Positions 8,109-16,593 are shown, counted from the first letter of the stretch. The stretch: DNA of 64,000 nucleotides from Microbacterium sp. USTB-Y (GCF_023703415.1 NZ_JAGMTU010000009.1:1-64000), one strand, 5' to 3'. Translations and numbers: made by a program. The notes: a model not told the origin generated them from the sequence alone.

Positions 8109-8680
8109 CGCCACTCCTCCATCCGCACGATGATGTGCTTGCGTGCGCGGGCGAGCAGGCCGCGCACCGTGCTCACCGGCTGTTCCAGCTGCTCGGCGAT
8201 CTCGTCGTACGAGCAGCCGCCGATCTCGCGCAGCACCCAGCACTCGCGCTGGGCGTCGGGCAGCTCCTGCAGCGCGTCGGCGAGCGCGGTCAGCTCGGCC
8301 CGCCGCTCGGTGCGCTGCGCGGGGCCGTCGCCGGGGCGGGAGGGCAGCTCGAGGCCCTCCACGCCGTCCAGGTCCAGGTGCGGTCGCGTGGCGCGGACCT
8401 CGTCGATCGCGTTCCTGCTGACGATCCGCATGAGCCAGCCGCGCACCCGTCCCGGGTCGTCCAGCTCCGGCAGGCGCTGCCATGCCGTGATGAAGCTGTC
8501 CTGGACGATGTCGTCCACGCTCGCGGTCCCGCTGAGGATCCGGCGCGCATAGGCGCGCAGGAGCGGGGTGCAGCGCCGCACGAGCACGGCGAACGCCTCC
8601 ACGTCCCCGTCGGAGGCGCGACCCGCGATGGTGCGGTCGTCCGCGTCGTCGAGGGCCGGTCTCCCCTCATGGCCGGTCAT
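8105..8680 (-). CDS. RNA polymerase ECF-type sigma factor
   Basis: 191 residues. Region 2 spans about 22-95 (EAFAVLVRRCTPLLRAYARR, VDDIVQDSFITAW, NAIDEVRA) and region 4 about 125-185 (LPDAQRECWVLREIGG, SYDEIAEQL, VSTVRGLLARARKHI), the latter reading promoter -35 DNA. It has no C-terminal extension. AAGGGAGAG precedes the ATG. It heads a three-gene, translationally coupled operon with two Asp23-type proteins. It presumably controls envelope-stress genes, likely including the Asp23 operon just upstream on the same strand. Confidence 0.92.
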   Translation of the reverse strand: MTGHEGRPALDDADDRTIAGRASDGDVEAFAVLVRRCTPLLRAYARRILSGTASVDDIVQDSFITAWQRLPELDDPGRVRGWLMRIVSRNAIDEVRATRPHLDLDGVEGLELPSRPGDGPAQRTERRAELTALADALQELPDAQRECWVLREIGGCSYDEIAEQLEQPVSTVRGLLARARKHIIVRMEEWR

Positions 8681-8714
8681 GGATCACTCTCCCTTCGAGG
8701 CGGTCGTTCCTGTC

Positions 8715-8756
8715 GCGATCATGGGGGCCGCGCCGCAGCACGGACCCCATGATCGC
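8715..8756. terminator. 12-bp perfect hairpin between CsbD-like and sigma genes
   Basis: GCGATCATGGGG (8715-8726) pairs with CCCCATGATCGC (8745-8756) across 18 nt. Transcription of the 8885 gene would meet it before reaching the sigma gene at 8680, so it probably insulates the two units. The rest of 8681-8884 contains nothing else recognisable. Confidence 0.5.
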
Positions 8757-8884
8757 CTGCTGTCCCGCGCGGAGGCGGGAACGGCGTCGACGTGTCACGC
8801 GTCCCGATGCCGTCCGACGACGAGGAAGCCGAGGGACCCCCGGTTCTTCGTTCGGTTCGCCGGCTCCGGCCGGGGCGACGCCGG

Positions 8885-9124
8885 TCACTTCTTGAAGAAC
8901 CGGCCCGCCTTGTCCGCGACGTCCTGCGCCGCGTCCTTGACCTTCTCCGCGGCGTCCGCGACCGTCTCCTTGACGTCCTCGACCGCCTCCTTCACGCGCC
9001 CCTCCGCCTGGTGCTCACGGCCGCGATCGGCGATCTCGTCGTTTCCGGCGGCCTCTCCCAGGGCCTCCTCCGCCTTGCCGGCGATCTGCTGGCCCTTCGC
9101 CTCGGCCTTGTCCTTCAGACTCAT
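8885..9124 (-). CDS. CsbD-like general stress protein
   Basis: 79 residues, almost entirely charged helix: MSLKDKAEAKGQQIAGKAEE, with GNDEIADRGREHQAEGR in the middle and a Lys-rich end. The 'KGKAEEALGEATGNDE...G' pattern is the CsbD family, small stress-induced proteins of unknown mechanism. The ATG at 9122-9124 has AAAGGAACG upstream, which is why I prefer it to the earlier in-frame start. It sits directly after the Asp23 operon on the same strand. Confidence 0.85.
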   Translation of the reverse strand: MSLKDKAEAKGQQIAGKAEEALGEAAGNDEIADRGREHQAEGRVKEAVEDVKETVADAAEKVKDAAQDVADKAGRFFKK

Positions 9125-9206
9125 GCTCGTTCCTTTCCTCAACCCGGCGCGTCCGGCGCCGGTCGTCGTGATGTCTTTGTGCGTGATGGTCTCTGTGCGC
9201 GGGTGC

Positions 9207-9818
9207 TCATCGTGCTCGGACGGAGGAGCGGAGCCGATCGAAACCGCCCCGGTCCGCGAGGTGCACGACGATCGGCGCCCGCGCGCCGCTCAGTGCGTCC
9301 CACTCGGCCACAGCGCTCTGCGCCTCCGTCAGCAGCGCGGTCAGGTCCGCACCGGAGCGCGGGACGACCGAGACCCGCAGGGCCGTCGCTCCCGCGACGC
9401 GGTACGCCCGCGTGCGCGTGGAGAGCACGTCGGCGCGCCGGCGGAGCGGATCCGTGAGCACCGCGTCCGCGATCGTCTCGTCGACGGCCGTGCTGCCCGC
9501 GTCGTCTGCGAACCGCAGCACCGTGCGGGCGCGGCGACGGCGACGCGTCCCGAGGAACGCGAGCAGCGCGACCACGAGGAGGAGGCCGAGGCCCACGACC
9601 GCGATCTGCGTCCCGTTCAGGGATCCGCCGGGCAGGGCGATCCGCCACGACCCCACGGCCTCCGCCGCGTCGTCCATCAGGTGCAGTGCGGGCTGCCACC
9701 ACGGGGTGACGAGCGCGGCCGGCAGGAGCGGACGGGCCGCGAGCACGGCGCCGACGAGCGCGGCCAGGCCGGCCAGCAGCAGCAGCGCGCGGTTCAGGAT
9801 CCTGGTCGAGGAGATCAT
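9207..9818 (-). CDS. Alkaline-shock-type membrane anchor protein (AmaP-like)
   Basis: 203 residues. Two N-terminal transmembrane helices (about 10-30 LLLLAGLAALVGAVLAA, and about 70-90 VVGLGLLLVVALLAFLG) precede an RRRRR stop-transfer and a C-terminal soluble domain of about 110 residues. The layout matches AmaP, which tethers Asp23 to the membrane. The start overlaps the previous stop by 4 nt (ATGA). It lies in an operon with Asp23 and DUF6286-type genes. Orthology to firmicute AmaP is inferred from context and topology. Confidence 0.75.
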   Translation of the reverse strand: MISSTRILNRALLLLAGLAALVGAVLAARPLLPAALVTPWWQPALHLMDDAAEAVGSWRIALPGGSLNGTQIAVVGLGLLLVVALLAFLGTRRRRRARTVLRFADDAGSTAVDETIADAVLTDPLRRRADVLSTRTRAYRVAGATALRVSVVPRSGADLTALLTEAQSAVAEWDALSGARAPIVVHLADRGGFDRLRSSVRAR

Positions 9819-10384
9819 GCGACGATCCCCTCTGCCGCGACCGTCACGACGGGCCGGGCCGTGAAGCCCAGTCGGCCCAGTGCGCGCCCCGCGGCGTCGG
9901 CCGCACCCGTCCGGTCGACGGGCACGCCGCTCACGGGGCGGATGCGCACGAGCACCCGGCGCGCGGTCACGGTCGCCGACACCTGGGACGCCGGAAGCGC
10001 ACAGCGCTCGGCGACGGCGTGGGCCGCGGCGTCGGCCAGCAGGCCGTCGTCGACGACGAGCTCCACCCGCTCCGCCGCGCGTCCGTGCCGGCGGCGATGC
10101 CCGGGCGCGAGGGCGAGGACCACGAGCACGAGGCCCACGACCGCCGCCCCCGCGGCGATCGCTGCGCGCCACGACGGTTCGGCCCAGGCCGTCCGCACAC
10201 CCGCGGCGCCGGTGTCGATCGTCGATGCGGCCGTCGCGTCGACCCCGGCCCACACGGCCAGGACGGCCAGCGCGGCGGCGGCCGCCAGCAGCACCACGGC
10301 GACGACGACCGCGGGGGTCGTACGCGCGGCACGGAGCTCACGGCGCAACAGGCGCCGGCCCACGGTCCTCTCCCGCTCGTTCAT
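9815..10384 (-). CDS. DUF6286-type membrane protein of the Asp23 operon
   Basis: 189 residues. Two transmembrane helices (about 24-46 TPAVVVAVVLLAAAAALAVL, and about 72-93 RAAIAAGAAVVGLVLVVLAL) enclose a short extracellular loop. A C-terminal cytoplasmic domain follows, with DDGLLADAAAHAVAERC and TVTARRVLVRIRPVSG. The family occurs in actinobacterial Asp23 clusters. It overlaps both neighbours by 4 nt. I infer a structural partner of the envelope-stress complex. Confidence 0.8.
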   Translation of the reverse strand: MNERERTVGRRLLRRELRAARTTPAVVVAVVLLAAAAALAVLAVWAGVDATAASTIDTGAAGVRTAWAEPSWRAAIAAGAAVVGLVLVVLALAPGHRRRHGRAAERVELVVDDGLLADAAAHAVAERCALPASQVSATVTARRVLVRIRPVSGVPVDRTGAADAAGRALGRLGFTARPVVTVAAEGIVA

Positions 10385-10725
10385 CGCACTCTCCTCGTCT
10401 TCTCGCGGCGCACGCCGGAGAATCGCAGATCCACTCCGTTCACCCGTCGCCCCGCCCGTTCCCGCATGCCGCCCACCAGGGAGGACCGCAGCTCGGCCCC
10501 CCGCTCCTCGAGCGTGCGCCCTCGCTCGTCGCGCACCGCCAGCGGCAGCGTCACGGCGGCGTGCAGCCCTCCGTTCGCGTCGGTCCAGCGCAGCGCGATC
10601 TCGCGGGGATCCGCACCGGACGCGTCCGCGACGATGCCCACCCCGAGGCGGTGCAGCGCACGGGCCGTGAGGATCGTGCGTCCGCGCTGGACCGGTGCCG
10701 GCGCGGACGCCGCCCCCGCGCTCAT
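10381..10725 (-). CDS. Asp23-related small soluble protein
   Basis: 114 residues, with no transmembrane helix. It contains RTILTARALHRLGVGIVADA and LHAAVTLPLAVRDE, recalling the Asp23 'L..IA...V.GV' and 'V.V.L.V.YG' elements in shortened form. ATGA overlaps link it to the DUF6286-type gene and to the small membrane protein upstream. The Asp23 relationship is weaker than for the 10910 gene and rests on context plus pattern. Confidence 0.65.
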   Translation of the reverse strand: MSAGAASAPAPVQRGRTILTARALHRLGVGIVADASGADPREIALRWTDANGGLHAAVTLPLAVRDERGRTLEERGAELRSSLVGGMRERAGRRVNGVDLRFSGVRREKTRRVR

Positions 10726-10913
10726 GACGAGGTGCGTCGCCCGCGCAGCGCCTGGACCAGTCCGTGCAGGTCGATGTCGCCGCGGACGAGCCGGGCGATC
10801 CCGACGCCCGCGAGCATCGCGAGACCGACGAACAGGAAGGCCCAGAAGCCGAAGGCGACCCAGGTCAGCGCCAGCGCCGCCCCCACGGCGGCGCCGATGA
10901 TGCTCGCGTTCAC
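10722..10913 (-). CDS. Small two-helix membrane protein (DUF2273-like)
   Basis: 63 residues. MNASIIGAAVGAALALTWVA and FGFWAFLFVGLAMLAGVGIA make two tightly packed hydrophobic helices, followed by a short basic tail (LRGRRTSS). Firmicute asp23 operons carry a DUF2273 membrane protein of just this size and topology. It overlaps both neighbours by 4 nt. It probably helps anchor the Asp23 assembly. Confidence 0.8.
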   Translation of the reverse strand: MNASIIGAAVGAALALTWVAFGFWAFLFVGLAMLAGVGIARLVRGDIDLHGLVQALRGRRTSS

Positions 10914-11356
10914 CGGACTCGCGCCTCCTGCGCCTCGTCGTCCTCGTCGTCGGACGGGATGTGCACGTCGTTCACGGTGACGTTGACCTCGGTGACCTCC
11001 AGGCCCACGAGCTCCTGCATCGCGGTGTAGACGGCCGTGCGGACCGAGGACGCCAGGTCCTGCAGGGAGACCGGGTACTCCGCGACGAGCGTGACGTCGA
11101 CGGCGACCTGGCGCTCGCCGACCTCGACGCCGATGCCCTGGGCGAGATCGGTGGAGTTCAGCGCGTCACGGATGGCGCCCACCACCCGGGCGGCCCCGCC
11201 GCCGAGCGCGTGCACGCCGGGGACCTCACGGGCCGCGATGCCGGCGATCTTCGCGACGACCGCGTCCTCGATCGTGGTCTTGCCGGTCTGCCCGGCGACG
11301 GTCTGTCCCGTGGCGGTCTGCGCGGTCTGCTTGCCGGTGGTGATGTCGTTCGCCAT
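10910..11356 (-). CDS. Asp23/Gls24-family envelope stress response protein
   Basis: 148 residues, the best Asp23 match in the window. IEDAVVAKIAGIAAREVPGV, HALGGG, RQVAVDVTLVAEYPVSLQDL, VRTAVYTAM and EVTEVNVTVNDVHI follow the family order. A Thr/Gln/Lys-rich linker precedes the domain and an acidic tail (DDEDDE) follows it. AAGGGGAAG precedes the ATG. It is first in a five-gene coupled operon (11356 to 9207). Family role: a membrane-proximal network needed for envelope homeostasis. Confidence 0.93.
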   Translation of the reverse strand: MANDITTGKQTAQTATGQTVAGQTGKTTIEDAVVAKIAGIAAREVPGVHALGGGAARVVGAIRDALNSTDLAQGIGVEVGERQVAVDVTLVAEYPVSLQDLASSVRTAVYTAMQELVGLEVTEVNVTVNDVHIPSDDEDDEAQEARVR

Positions 11357-11429
11357 GTGCTCTTCCCCTTCGGTCGTGCCGCCTTCTGCGACGTCACCTC
11401 ATTGACGGTGGCCGGGACGGATTCGTCAC

Positions 11430-11446
11430 AAAAAAGTTCGGAGAAC
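11430..11446 (-). terminator. Short hairpin with T6 tract downstream of the DksA-type gene
   Basis: Read on the minus strand, GTTCTCCGAAC is followed directly by TTTTTT (11435-11430). It lies downstream of the gene at 11523-11873 and before the Asp23 operon start at 11356. The stem is short, so it is a moderate-confidence intrinsic terminator. Confidence 0.5.
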
Positions 11447-11456
11447 TCCGCAAAGC

Positions 11457-11510
11457 GGGATCCGGACAGGATCCGGGCGGGATCCGGACAGGATCCGGGC
11501 GGGATCCGGA
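11457..11510. repeat. 22-bp tandem repeat built of GGATCC units
   Basis: The 22-bp unit GGGATCCGGACAGGATCCGG plus GC is present twice (11457-11478, 11479-11500), followed by 10 bp of a third. GGATCC occurs five times in about 55 bp. It lies between the DksA-type gene stop and the T-tract hairpin. Confidence 0.8.
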
Positions 11511-11522
11511 CGCGGGGGCGGG

Positions 11523-11873
11523 TCAGCGTCCGAGCCTCTCGGCGCACGAGACGCAGTGCTCCGCGAAGGGACGCACCTCGAGCCGGGCCGCGGGGATCGG
11601 CCTGCCGCACGACAGGCAGACGCCGTAGTCGCCGGCGTCCAGGCGGGCGAGCGCGTCCTCGACCTGTCGAAGCTTGGCCGTCGCGGCGTCGGCGAGGCCG
11701 GAGAGACGGGACCACTCGGACGACAGCGTCACGCCTTCGGGGTCGTGCTCGTCGTCGTCATGGGATCCCTCCCGGTCGTGCAGGAGCGCCTGAAGCGCGG
11801 CATCGGCCGCGCCGACCTGCGCCACGGCCTCGGCATGGAGCCGCTGCAGCAGGGCGCGGGTGTCGGCGGTCAT
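11523..11873 (-). CDS. TraR/DksA-family C4 zinc-finger protein
   Basis: 116 residues. An N-terminal helical hairpin with acidic centre (DDDEHDPEG) leads to the C4 zinc finger CLSCG at about 88-92 and CVSC at about 109-112, with RPIPAARLEVRPFAEHC between. DksA-type proteins bind RNA polymerase through the secondary channel. The DxxDxA tip of true DksA is not present, so the regulatory effect may differ. Leaderless signal: TAGGCT, 6 nt, then ATG, with no Shine-Dalgarno. Confidence 0.88.
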   Translation of the reverse strand: MTADTRALLQRLHAEAVAQVGAADAALQALLHDREGSHDDDEHDPEGVTLSSEWSRLSGLADAATAKLRQVEDALARLDAGDYGVCLSCGRPIPAARLEVRPFAEHCVSCAERLGR

Positions 11874-11887
11874 GGCGTCAGCCTAGG

Positions 11888-12020
11888 CGCGCGGCGTCCG
11901 CCGGTCAGTGTCCGCCGGTCGACCACCGGTCAGCTTCGGCCGGTCTGCGGCACGTCAGCGGTCACCGTCAACGTCCGCCCGTCAGCGTCCGCCGGTCAGC
12001 GTCCGCCGGCCGTCCGCCCA
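11888..12020. repeat. Degenerate GTCCGCCGGTCAG repeats
   Basis: About seven imperfect copies of a 12-16 bp unit (GTCCGCCGGTCAGTG, GTCCGCCGGTCAGC and variants such as GTCCGCCCGTCAGC) lie between the DksA-type start and the amidohydrolase remnant. The final copy overlaps the last codons of that remnant. Spacing is irregular and there are no unique spacers, so this is not a CRISPR array. Confidence 0.65.
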
Positions 12021-12700
12021 TCAGTGTCCGCCGGTCGGCCGCCCGTCGACGAGGGTGAGCAGCACGCGCGCCTCGAGCAGCTCCTCCGCGGAGACGGTCA
12101 GCGGGTCGCGGTCGACCACGACGAGGTCCGCGGGAGCGCCCGGGACGAGCCGGCCGCCGTCGGATCCGGCGGCGCGATGCGCGTGCGTCGTGTACCCCTC
12201 CAGGGCCTCGGCGGCGCTGAGCGCCTGATCGGCCCGCACGGGCGCGGATCCCGGAGTCGCCACGGAGCGGCGCCCCTGCGCGTCCGCCATGATCTCCCAC
12301 GGATCGAAGGCGGCGACCGGCCAGTCGGACCCCAGGGCGAGGACGGCCCCGCTGCGACGCACGTCGGCGGTCAGCCAGGCGCGCGCGGCCCGCTCCGGAC
12401 CGAGGCGTCGCGACCAGTCGTCCGAGCCGTCGCCGCGCACATGGTGCGTGCAGTGCGTGGGCTGCATGCTCGCCACGATGCCGCTCGTGCCGATGAGCGC
12501 GATGACGTCGTCCTCGACCGACTCGATGTGCTCGATGCGGTGGGGGACGCCGCCGGGCGGCAGCGCGGCGAGCGTCTCCGCGACGAACCGGATCCCCTGC
12601 TCCCCGATCGCATGGGTCGCCGTCGGAACGCCGGCATGGTCGAACTGCCGCACCCGTGCGGCGTAGGCCTCGGCGGGCGCCCGTCGTGCCGCGGTGCGGT
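12021..12700 (-). pseudogene. C-terminal remnant of a YtcJ-type amidohydrolase
   Basis: About 220 codons resemble the last 40% of large amidohydrolases: FDHAGVPTATHAIGEQ and HRIEHIESV (metal-binding His residues), MQPTHCTHH, and LALGSDWPVAAFDPW (the Asp ligand). It ends with the family's 'GRLVPGAPADLVVVDRDPL' strand. The N-terminal two-thirds, with the HxH motif and a start codon, are absent. The fragment begins abruptly at about 12690 inside another frame of the LacI-type gene, so a deletion joined the two. It has no start of its own and is very likely non-functional. Confidence 0.85.
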
Positions 12701-13651
12701 CTCGGCGGCGCCCTCGGAGTCGAGCACGGCGAGGGCGGCGAGGGTGCAGCGCCGCCCGAACTCGCGCGGGTGCAGGTCGATCGCGGTGATGGAGGGCCGG
12801 GTGAGGGAGAGCACTTCGGTGTCGACCAGGGCGGCGACGAGCAGGTCTTCGCCCACCGACCGGCCGAGCTGCTGGGCGCTGGTGACGACGCTGAGCACGG
12901 TGCCGTCGGAGACCGTCACGATCGCATCGACCGGATCCTCGTCGTCCGCGGCGACGAGCTCCGAGACGGCGGCGTGGATGACCTCCGGCGGGGCGGGGTG
13001 CTCCAGCTCGGTGATGCGGGGGCGGATGCCGTGGTCGGCGCACCAGTCCTCGAAGGCGTCGCGCACGGTGAGGGCCCAGTAGCCGCGCAGCTCGGGGAAG
13101 AGCATCGCGGGCCGGCGCATGCCGCGTTCGAGGAGGTGGTCCATGAGCGCGTGCACCGCGGGCGCGTGCTCGCTGGTGACCCAGGCGCGGGGCTCCGGGA
13201 GGCCGTCCGGGGTCGGCTCGCCGGTGACCACCGGAAGGCGCCCGGCGAGCAGCGCGTGCACGCCGGGGTCGTTGAGATCCGGGTCGAGCAGGATCACCGC
13301 ATCGGCGACGAGCTGGTCGGCGCGGTCGGCGCTCTGCTCGGTGGGCAGCATGACGACCGTCATGCCGGCGCGGTTCGCCTCCTCGACGATCCCGAAGGTC
13401 GCCTCCATGTAGTACGACATCGTGGTGCTGTCCGGGGGCAGGCGCAGGGCGAGCATGCCGGTCCGCGATCCCTTGAGATGACGGGCGACGGTGTTGGGCC
13501 GGTAGCCGAGCTCCTGGGCGACCTCGTGCACCCGGCGGCGCGTCTCCTCCGATACGCGTCCGCGTCCCGTGATCGCGAACGACGCGGTCGAGCGGGACAC
13601 GCCGAGCCGGTCGGCGATGTCCTGCAGGGTCACCGCTCGGTCGGGTCGCAT
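12371..13651 (-). CDS. LacI-family transcriptional regulator with deletion-altered C-terminus
   Basis: Residues 1-55 are the LacI helix-turn-helix (TLQDIADRLGVSRSTASFAI) with hinge VARHLKGSRTGMLALRLP. Residues 60-315 are the periplasmic-binding-like sensor, ending at IDLHPREFGRRCTLAALAVL. Family members stop about 15-20 residues later. Here the frame runs on for about 105 residues of low-complexity Arg/Pro/Ser text because it reads the amidohydrolase remnant out of frame. DNA binding could survive. TAGGTT, 7 nt, then ATG suggests a leaderless transcript. The lost 3' neighbour was probably its target, perhaps a sugar or amidohydrolase gene. Confidence 0.85.
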   Translation of the reverse strand: MRPDRAVTLQDIADRLGVSRSTASFAITGRGRVSEETRRRVHEVAQELGYRPNTVARHLKGSRTGMLALRLPPDSTTMSYYMEATFGIVEEANRAGMTVVMLPTEQSADRADQLVADAVILLDPDLNDPGVHALLAGRLPVVTGEPTPDGLPEPRAWVTSEHAPAVHALMDHLLERGMRRPAMLFPELRGYWALTVRDAFEDWCADHGIRPRITELEHPAPPEVIHAAVSELVAADDEDPVDAIVTVSDGTVLSVVTSAQQLGRSVGEDLLVAALVDTEVLSLTRPSITAIDLHPREFGRRCTLAALAVLDSEGAAETAPRHDGRPPRPTPHGCGSSTMPAFRRRPMRSGSRGSGSSRRRSPRCRPAASPTASSTSSRSRTTSSRSSARAASWRACSPRTARTMCAATARTTGRDASVRSGPRAPG

Positions 13652-13745
13652 GATCTCGAACCTACCCCGTGCGGGCGGTCGCGGCCCTCGGCGCCGGCGC
13701 GACCTCGGCCGGCGATGCCGCCCTCGTCGCCGGCGCGGGGAGGAC

Positions 13746-13889
13746 GTTCTGCAGGGACCCGGTGCTGTTCTGCAGGGTGGGGTCTGCCGGGAGCGAACCG
13801 GATCCGCCCGCGGCCCCCCTGTTTCTGGCTCGGACGCCCGGCCGAAGGGCGAGGCCTCCCTGCAGAACGACCGAGCCTCCCTGCAGAAC
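13746..13889. repeat. Four-box palindromic element with GTTCTGCAGGG boxes
   Basis: GTTCTGCAGGG occurs at 13746-13756 and 13767-13777 (21 bp apart). The exact reverse complement CCCTGCAGAAC occurs at 13858-13868 and 13879-13889 (21 bp apart). All four boxes are perfect 11-mers. About 80 bp separate the two pairs. The geometry mirrors the GATCRGCACA elements but the sequence differs. Downstream, at 13892-13947, a second unit (GAGGCGCGGTGCCC) is repeated twice. The rest of 13652-13957 shows no gene. Confidence 0.85.
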
Positions 13890-13957
13890 GGCGCCCGAGG
13901 CGCGGTGCCCAGTGAGCGGTGCCGAGGCGCGGTGCCCGGTGAGCGGCGCCGACGGGC

Positions 13958-14104
13958 TCAGCCCAGCAGCACCGTGAGCACGGTGGATCCGCCGCCGACC
14001 AGGATGAGGGCGACGATCACGACCCAGGCCGTGATGCGGATCCGGCGCTGCCGCCGTGCGCTGTAGATCGAGAGGTCTTCGGTCTCCTCGGGAGTGCTGT
14101 TCAT
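13958..14104 (-). CDS. Small single-pass membrane protein
   Basis: 48 residues: an acidic start (MNSTPEETEDLSIYSARRQR), then one transmembrane helix ITAWVVIVALILVGGGSTVL and a short end. The ATG is at 14102-14104, and the gene follows purL by 18 nt on the same strand. Codon use matches its neighbours and the frame is clean. Function unknown; it may be co-transcribed with purL. Confidence 0.65.
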   Translation of the reverse strand: MNSTPEETEDLSIYSARRQRRIRITAWVVIVALILVGGGSTVLTVLLG

Positions 14105-14122
14105 GAGCGTCCTCGCGGGCCG

Positions 14123-16450
14123 TCAGGCGCCGACCGGCTCCGTGACGGTCGGACCGAACGCGGCCGGCAGGGTCGCCTGAGCCGTGGCGCGCAGCTCGTC
14201 GACGGAGATCGTGAAGACGTCCTGCACCTCGAGCTGCGGGGCGCTGTCCGTCACGCCGATGCGCAGCACCGGGTAGCCCCGGCCCTCGCACAGACCCTGG
14301 AACTTCACGTCGTCCTCGCGCGGCACGGTCACGATCACGCGGCCGGCCGACTCGGAGAAGAGCGCGGTCGCCGCGTCCACGCCGTCGCGCTCCATGAGCT
14401 CGGTCAGCCACACGCGGGCGCCGACGCCGAAGCGCATGACGCCCTCGGCGAGGGCCTGGCCGAGGCCGCCCTCGCTCAGGTCGTGGGCCGAGGAGATCAG
14501 CCACTCGTCGCGCGCCGCGCCGATCAGGCCCGCCAGGCGCTTCTCGCCGGCGAGGTCGACCTTGGGCGGCAGGCCGCCGAGGTGGCCGTGGATGACGTCG
14601 GCCCAGGCGGATCCGGAGAGCTCGGTCGAGGTGGTGCCGAGCAGGTAGATGTTCTGGCCTTCGTCCTGCCAGCCGGACGGGATCCGGCGGGACACGTCGT
14701 CGATGATGCCGAGCACGCCGACGAGCGGGGTCGGGTGGATGGGCACGTCGCCGGTCTGGTTGTAGAACGAGACGTTGCCGCCGGTGACCGGGGTGCCGAG
14801 CTCGAAGCAGCCGTCGGCGAGGCCGTCGACGGTCTGGCCGAACTGCCACATGACCTCGGGGTTCTCCGGGGATCCGAAGTTCAGGCAGTCGGTGATGGCG
14901 GTGGGCTCGGCGCCGGTGACGGCGACGTTGCGGTAGGCCTCGGCCAGCGCCAGCTGCGCACCCGCGTAGGGGTCGAGCTGGCTGTAGCGGCCGTTCGCGT
15001 CGGTCGAGATCGAGACGCCGAGCCCCGACTCCTCGTCGACGCGGATCATGCCGGCGTCGTCGGGGAAGGCGAGGGCGGTGTTGCCGAGCACGTAGTAGTC
15101 GTACTGGTTGGTGATCCAGCGGGTGTCGGCGAGGTTCGGGCTCTCCAGCAGTGCCAGGAACTGCTGCTTCAGCGCCTCCGGGTCGTTGTCGCGGGGGAGC
15201 AGCTCGGCCGCATCGGCCTGCAGCGCGTCGATCCAGCTCGGGTAGGCGACGGGGCGGTCGTAGACGGGGCCGTCCACGGCGACCGTGGAGGGATCCACGT
15301 CGACGATGCGCTCGCCCTGCCAGTCGATGATGAGGCGGCCGTCGCCGGTGACCTCGCCGAGGACCGAGGTCTCGACGTCCCACTTGTTCACGACGGCGAG
15401 GAACGCGTCGAGCTTCTCCGGGGCGACGATCGCCATCATGCGCTCCTGCGACTCCGACATGAGGATCTCCTCAGCGGTCAGGGTGGGGTCGCGCAGCAGC
15501 ACGTTGTCGAGAGACACGTGCATGCCGGAGTTGCCGTTCGCGGCCAGTTCGGAGGTGGCGCAGGAGATGCCCGCGGCGCCGAGGTCCTGGATCGCCTCGA
15601 CGAGCTCTTCGCGGTAGAGCTCGAGGCAGCACTCGATGAGCACCTTCTCGGCGAACGGGTCGCCGACCTGCACGGCCGGGCGCTTGGTCGGGCCGGTCGA
15701 ATCGAAGGAGTCGGAGGCGAGGATCGATGCCCCGCCGATGCCGTCGCCGCCGGTGCGGGCGCCGAAGAGCACGACCTTGTTGCCGACGCCGGTGGCGTTC
15801 GCGAGCTTGAGGTCCTCGTGGCGCAGCACGCCCACCGCGAGCGCGTTCACGAGCGGGTTCGCCTGATAGACCGCGTCGAACACGGTCTCGCCGCCGATGT
15901 TCGGCAGGCCGAGGCAGTTGCCGTAGAAGCTGATGCCGGCGGTGACTCCGTGCACGACGCGGGCCGTGTCGGGGTCGTCGATCGCGCCGAAGCGCAGCGC
16001 GTCCATCACGGCGACCGGGCGGGCGCCCATCGAGATGATGTCGCGCACGATGCCGCCGACGCCGGTCGCGGCGCCCTGGAACGGCTCGATGAAGGAGGGG
16101 TGGTTGTGCGACTCGGCCTTGAACGTGACGGCCCATCCCTCGCCGACGTCGATGACGCCCGCGTTCTGCCCCATGCCGACCATGAGGCGCTTCTTCATCT
16201 CGTCCGAGACCTTCTGCCCGAACCGGCGCAGGTAGTTCTTGCTCGACTTGTAGGAGCAGTGCTCGCTCCACATCACGGAGTACATTGCCAGCTCGCCGCT
16301 CGTGGGGCGGCGGCCCAGGATCTCCCGGATCCGCGCGTACTCGTCGTCCTTGAGGCCGAGCGCCGCGTACGGCTGCTCCTTCTCCGGCGTCGCCGCGGCG
16401 TTGGCGACGGAGTCGGGGACGTGGGTGGTGGGGGTGTTCGGGGTGGTCAC
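14123..16450 (-). CDS. purL: Phosphoribosylformylglycinamidine synthase subunit II
   Basis: 775 residues, the normal length for the small-type PurL that works with PurS and PurQ in step 4 of de novo purine synthesis (FGAR to FGAM, ATP and glutamine-derived ammonia). Visible signatures are [56 protein letters not shown] and [14 protein letters not shown] in the C-terminal half. I chose the GTG at 16448-16450 because CCAGGAGCCCGC precedes it by the right distance and the homologous region starts soon after. The N-terminus ([13 protein letters not shown]) is a disordered extension. purQ and purS are not in the window. Confidence 0.97.
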   Translation of the reverse strand: MTTPNTPTTHVPDSVANAAATPEKEQPYAALGLKDDEYARIREILGRRPTSGELAMYSVMWSEHCSYKSSKNYLRRFGQKVSDEMKKRLMVGMGQNAGVIDVGEGWAVTFKAESHNHPSFIEPFQGAATGVGGIVRDIISMGARPVAVMDALRFGAIDDPDTARVVHGVTAGISFYGNCLGLPNIGGETVFDAVYQANPLVNALAVGVLRHEDLKLANATGVGNKVVLFGARTGGDGIGGASILASDSFDSTGPTKRPAVQVGDPFAEKVLIECCLELYREELVEAIQDLGAAGISCATSELAANGNSGMHVSLDNVLLRDPTLTAEEILMSESQERMMAIVAPEKLDAFLAVVNKWDVETSVLGEVTGDGRLIIDWQGERIVDVDPSTVAVDGPVYDRPVAYPSWIDALQADAAELLPRDNDPEALKQQFLALLESPNLADTRWITNQYDYYVLGNTALAFPDDAGMIRVDEESGLGVSISTDANGRYSQLDPYAGAQLALAEAYRNVAVTGAEPTAITDCLNFGSPENPEVMWQFGQTVDGLADGCFELGTPVTGGNVSFYNQTGDVPIHPTPLVGVLGIIDDVSRRIPSGWQDEGQNIYLLGTTSTELSGSAWADVIHGHLGGLPPKVDLAGEKRLAGLIGAARDEWLISSAHDLSEGGLGQALAEGVMRFGVGARVWLTELMERDGVDAATALFSESAGRVIVTVPREDDVKFQGLCEGRGYPVLRIGVTDSAPQLEVQDVFTISVDELRATAQATLPAAFGPTVTEPVGA

Positions 16451-16593
16451 GCGGGCTCCTGGAGCGAGGGGAGGCGGGGCAGGATCCAGTCTACCGGCGG
16501 CGGGGGATCCGGATCCGCCGGGTTCGGCCCCCGGTCGAGCCGATGCGTGCGGGTGCGACGGGCGCCCGGGTTCTGGTTCCGGCGGGGCGTGAC

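Noticed and set aside
11888..12020. Possible CRISPR array or direct-repeat origin
   Set aside because: Repeats are short, irregular and without spacers of constant length; no replication or cas genes.
13569..14066. Plus-strand frame over the LacI promoter and the GTTCTGCAGGG element
   Set aside because: Crosses a structured repeat and a real small gene on the other strand; Arg/Pro-rich product without homologous pattern.
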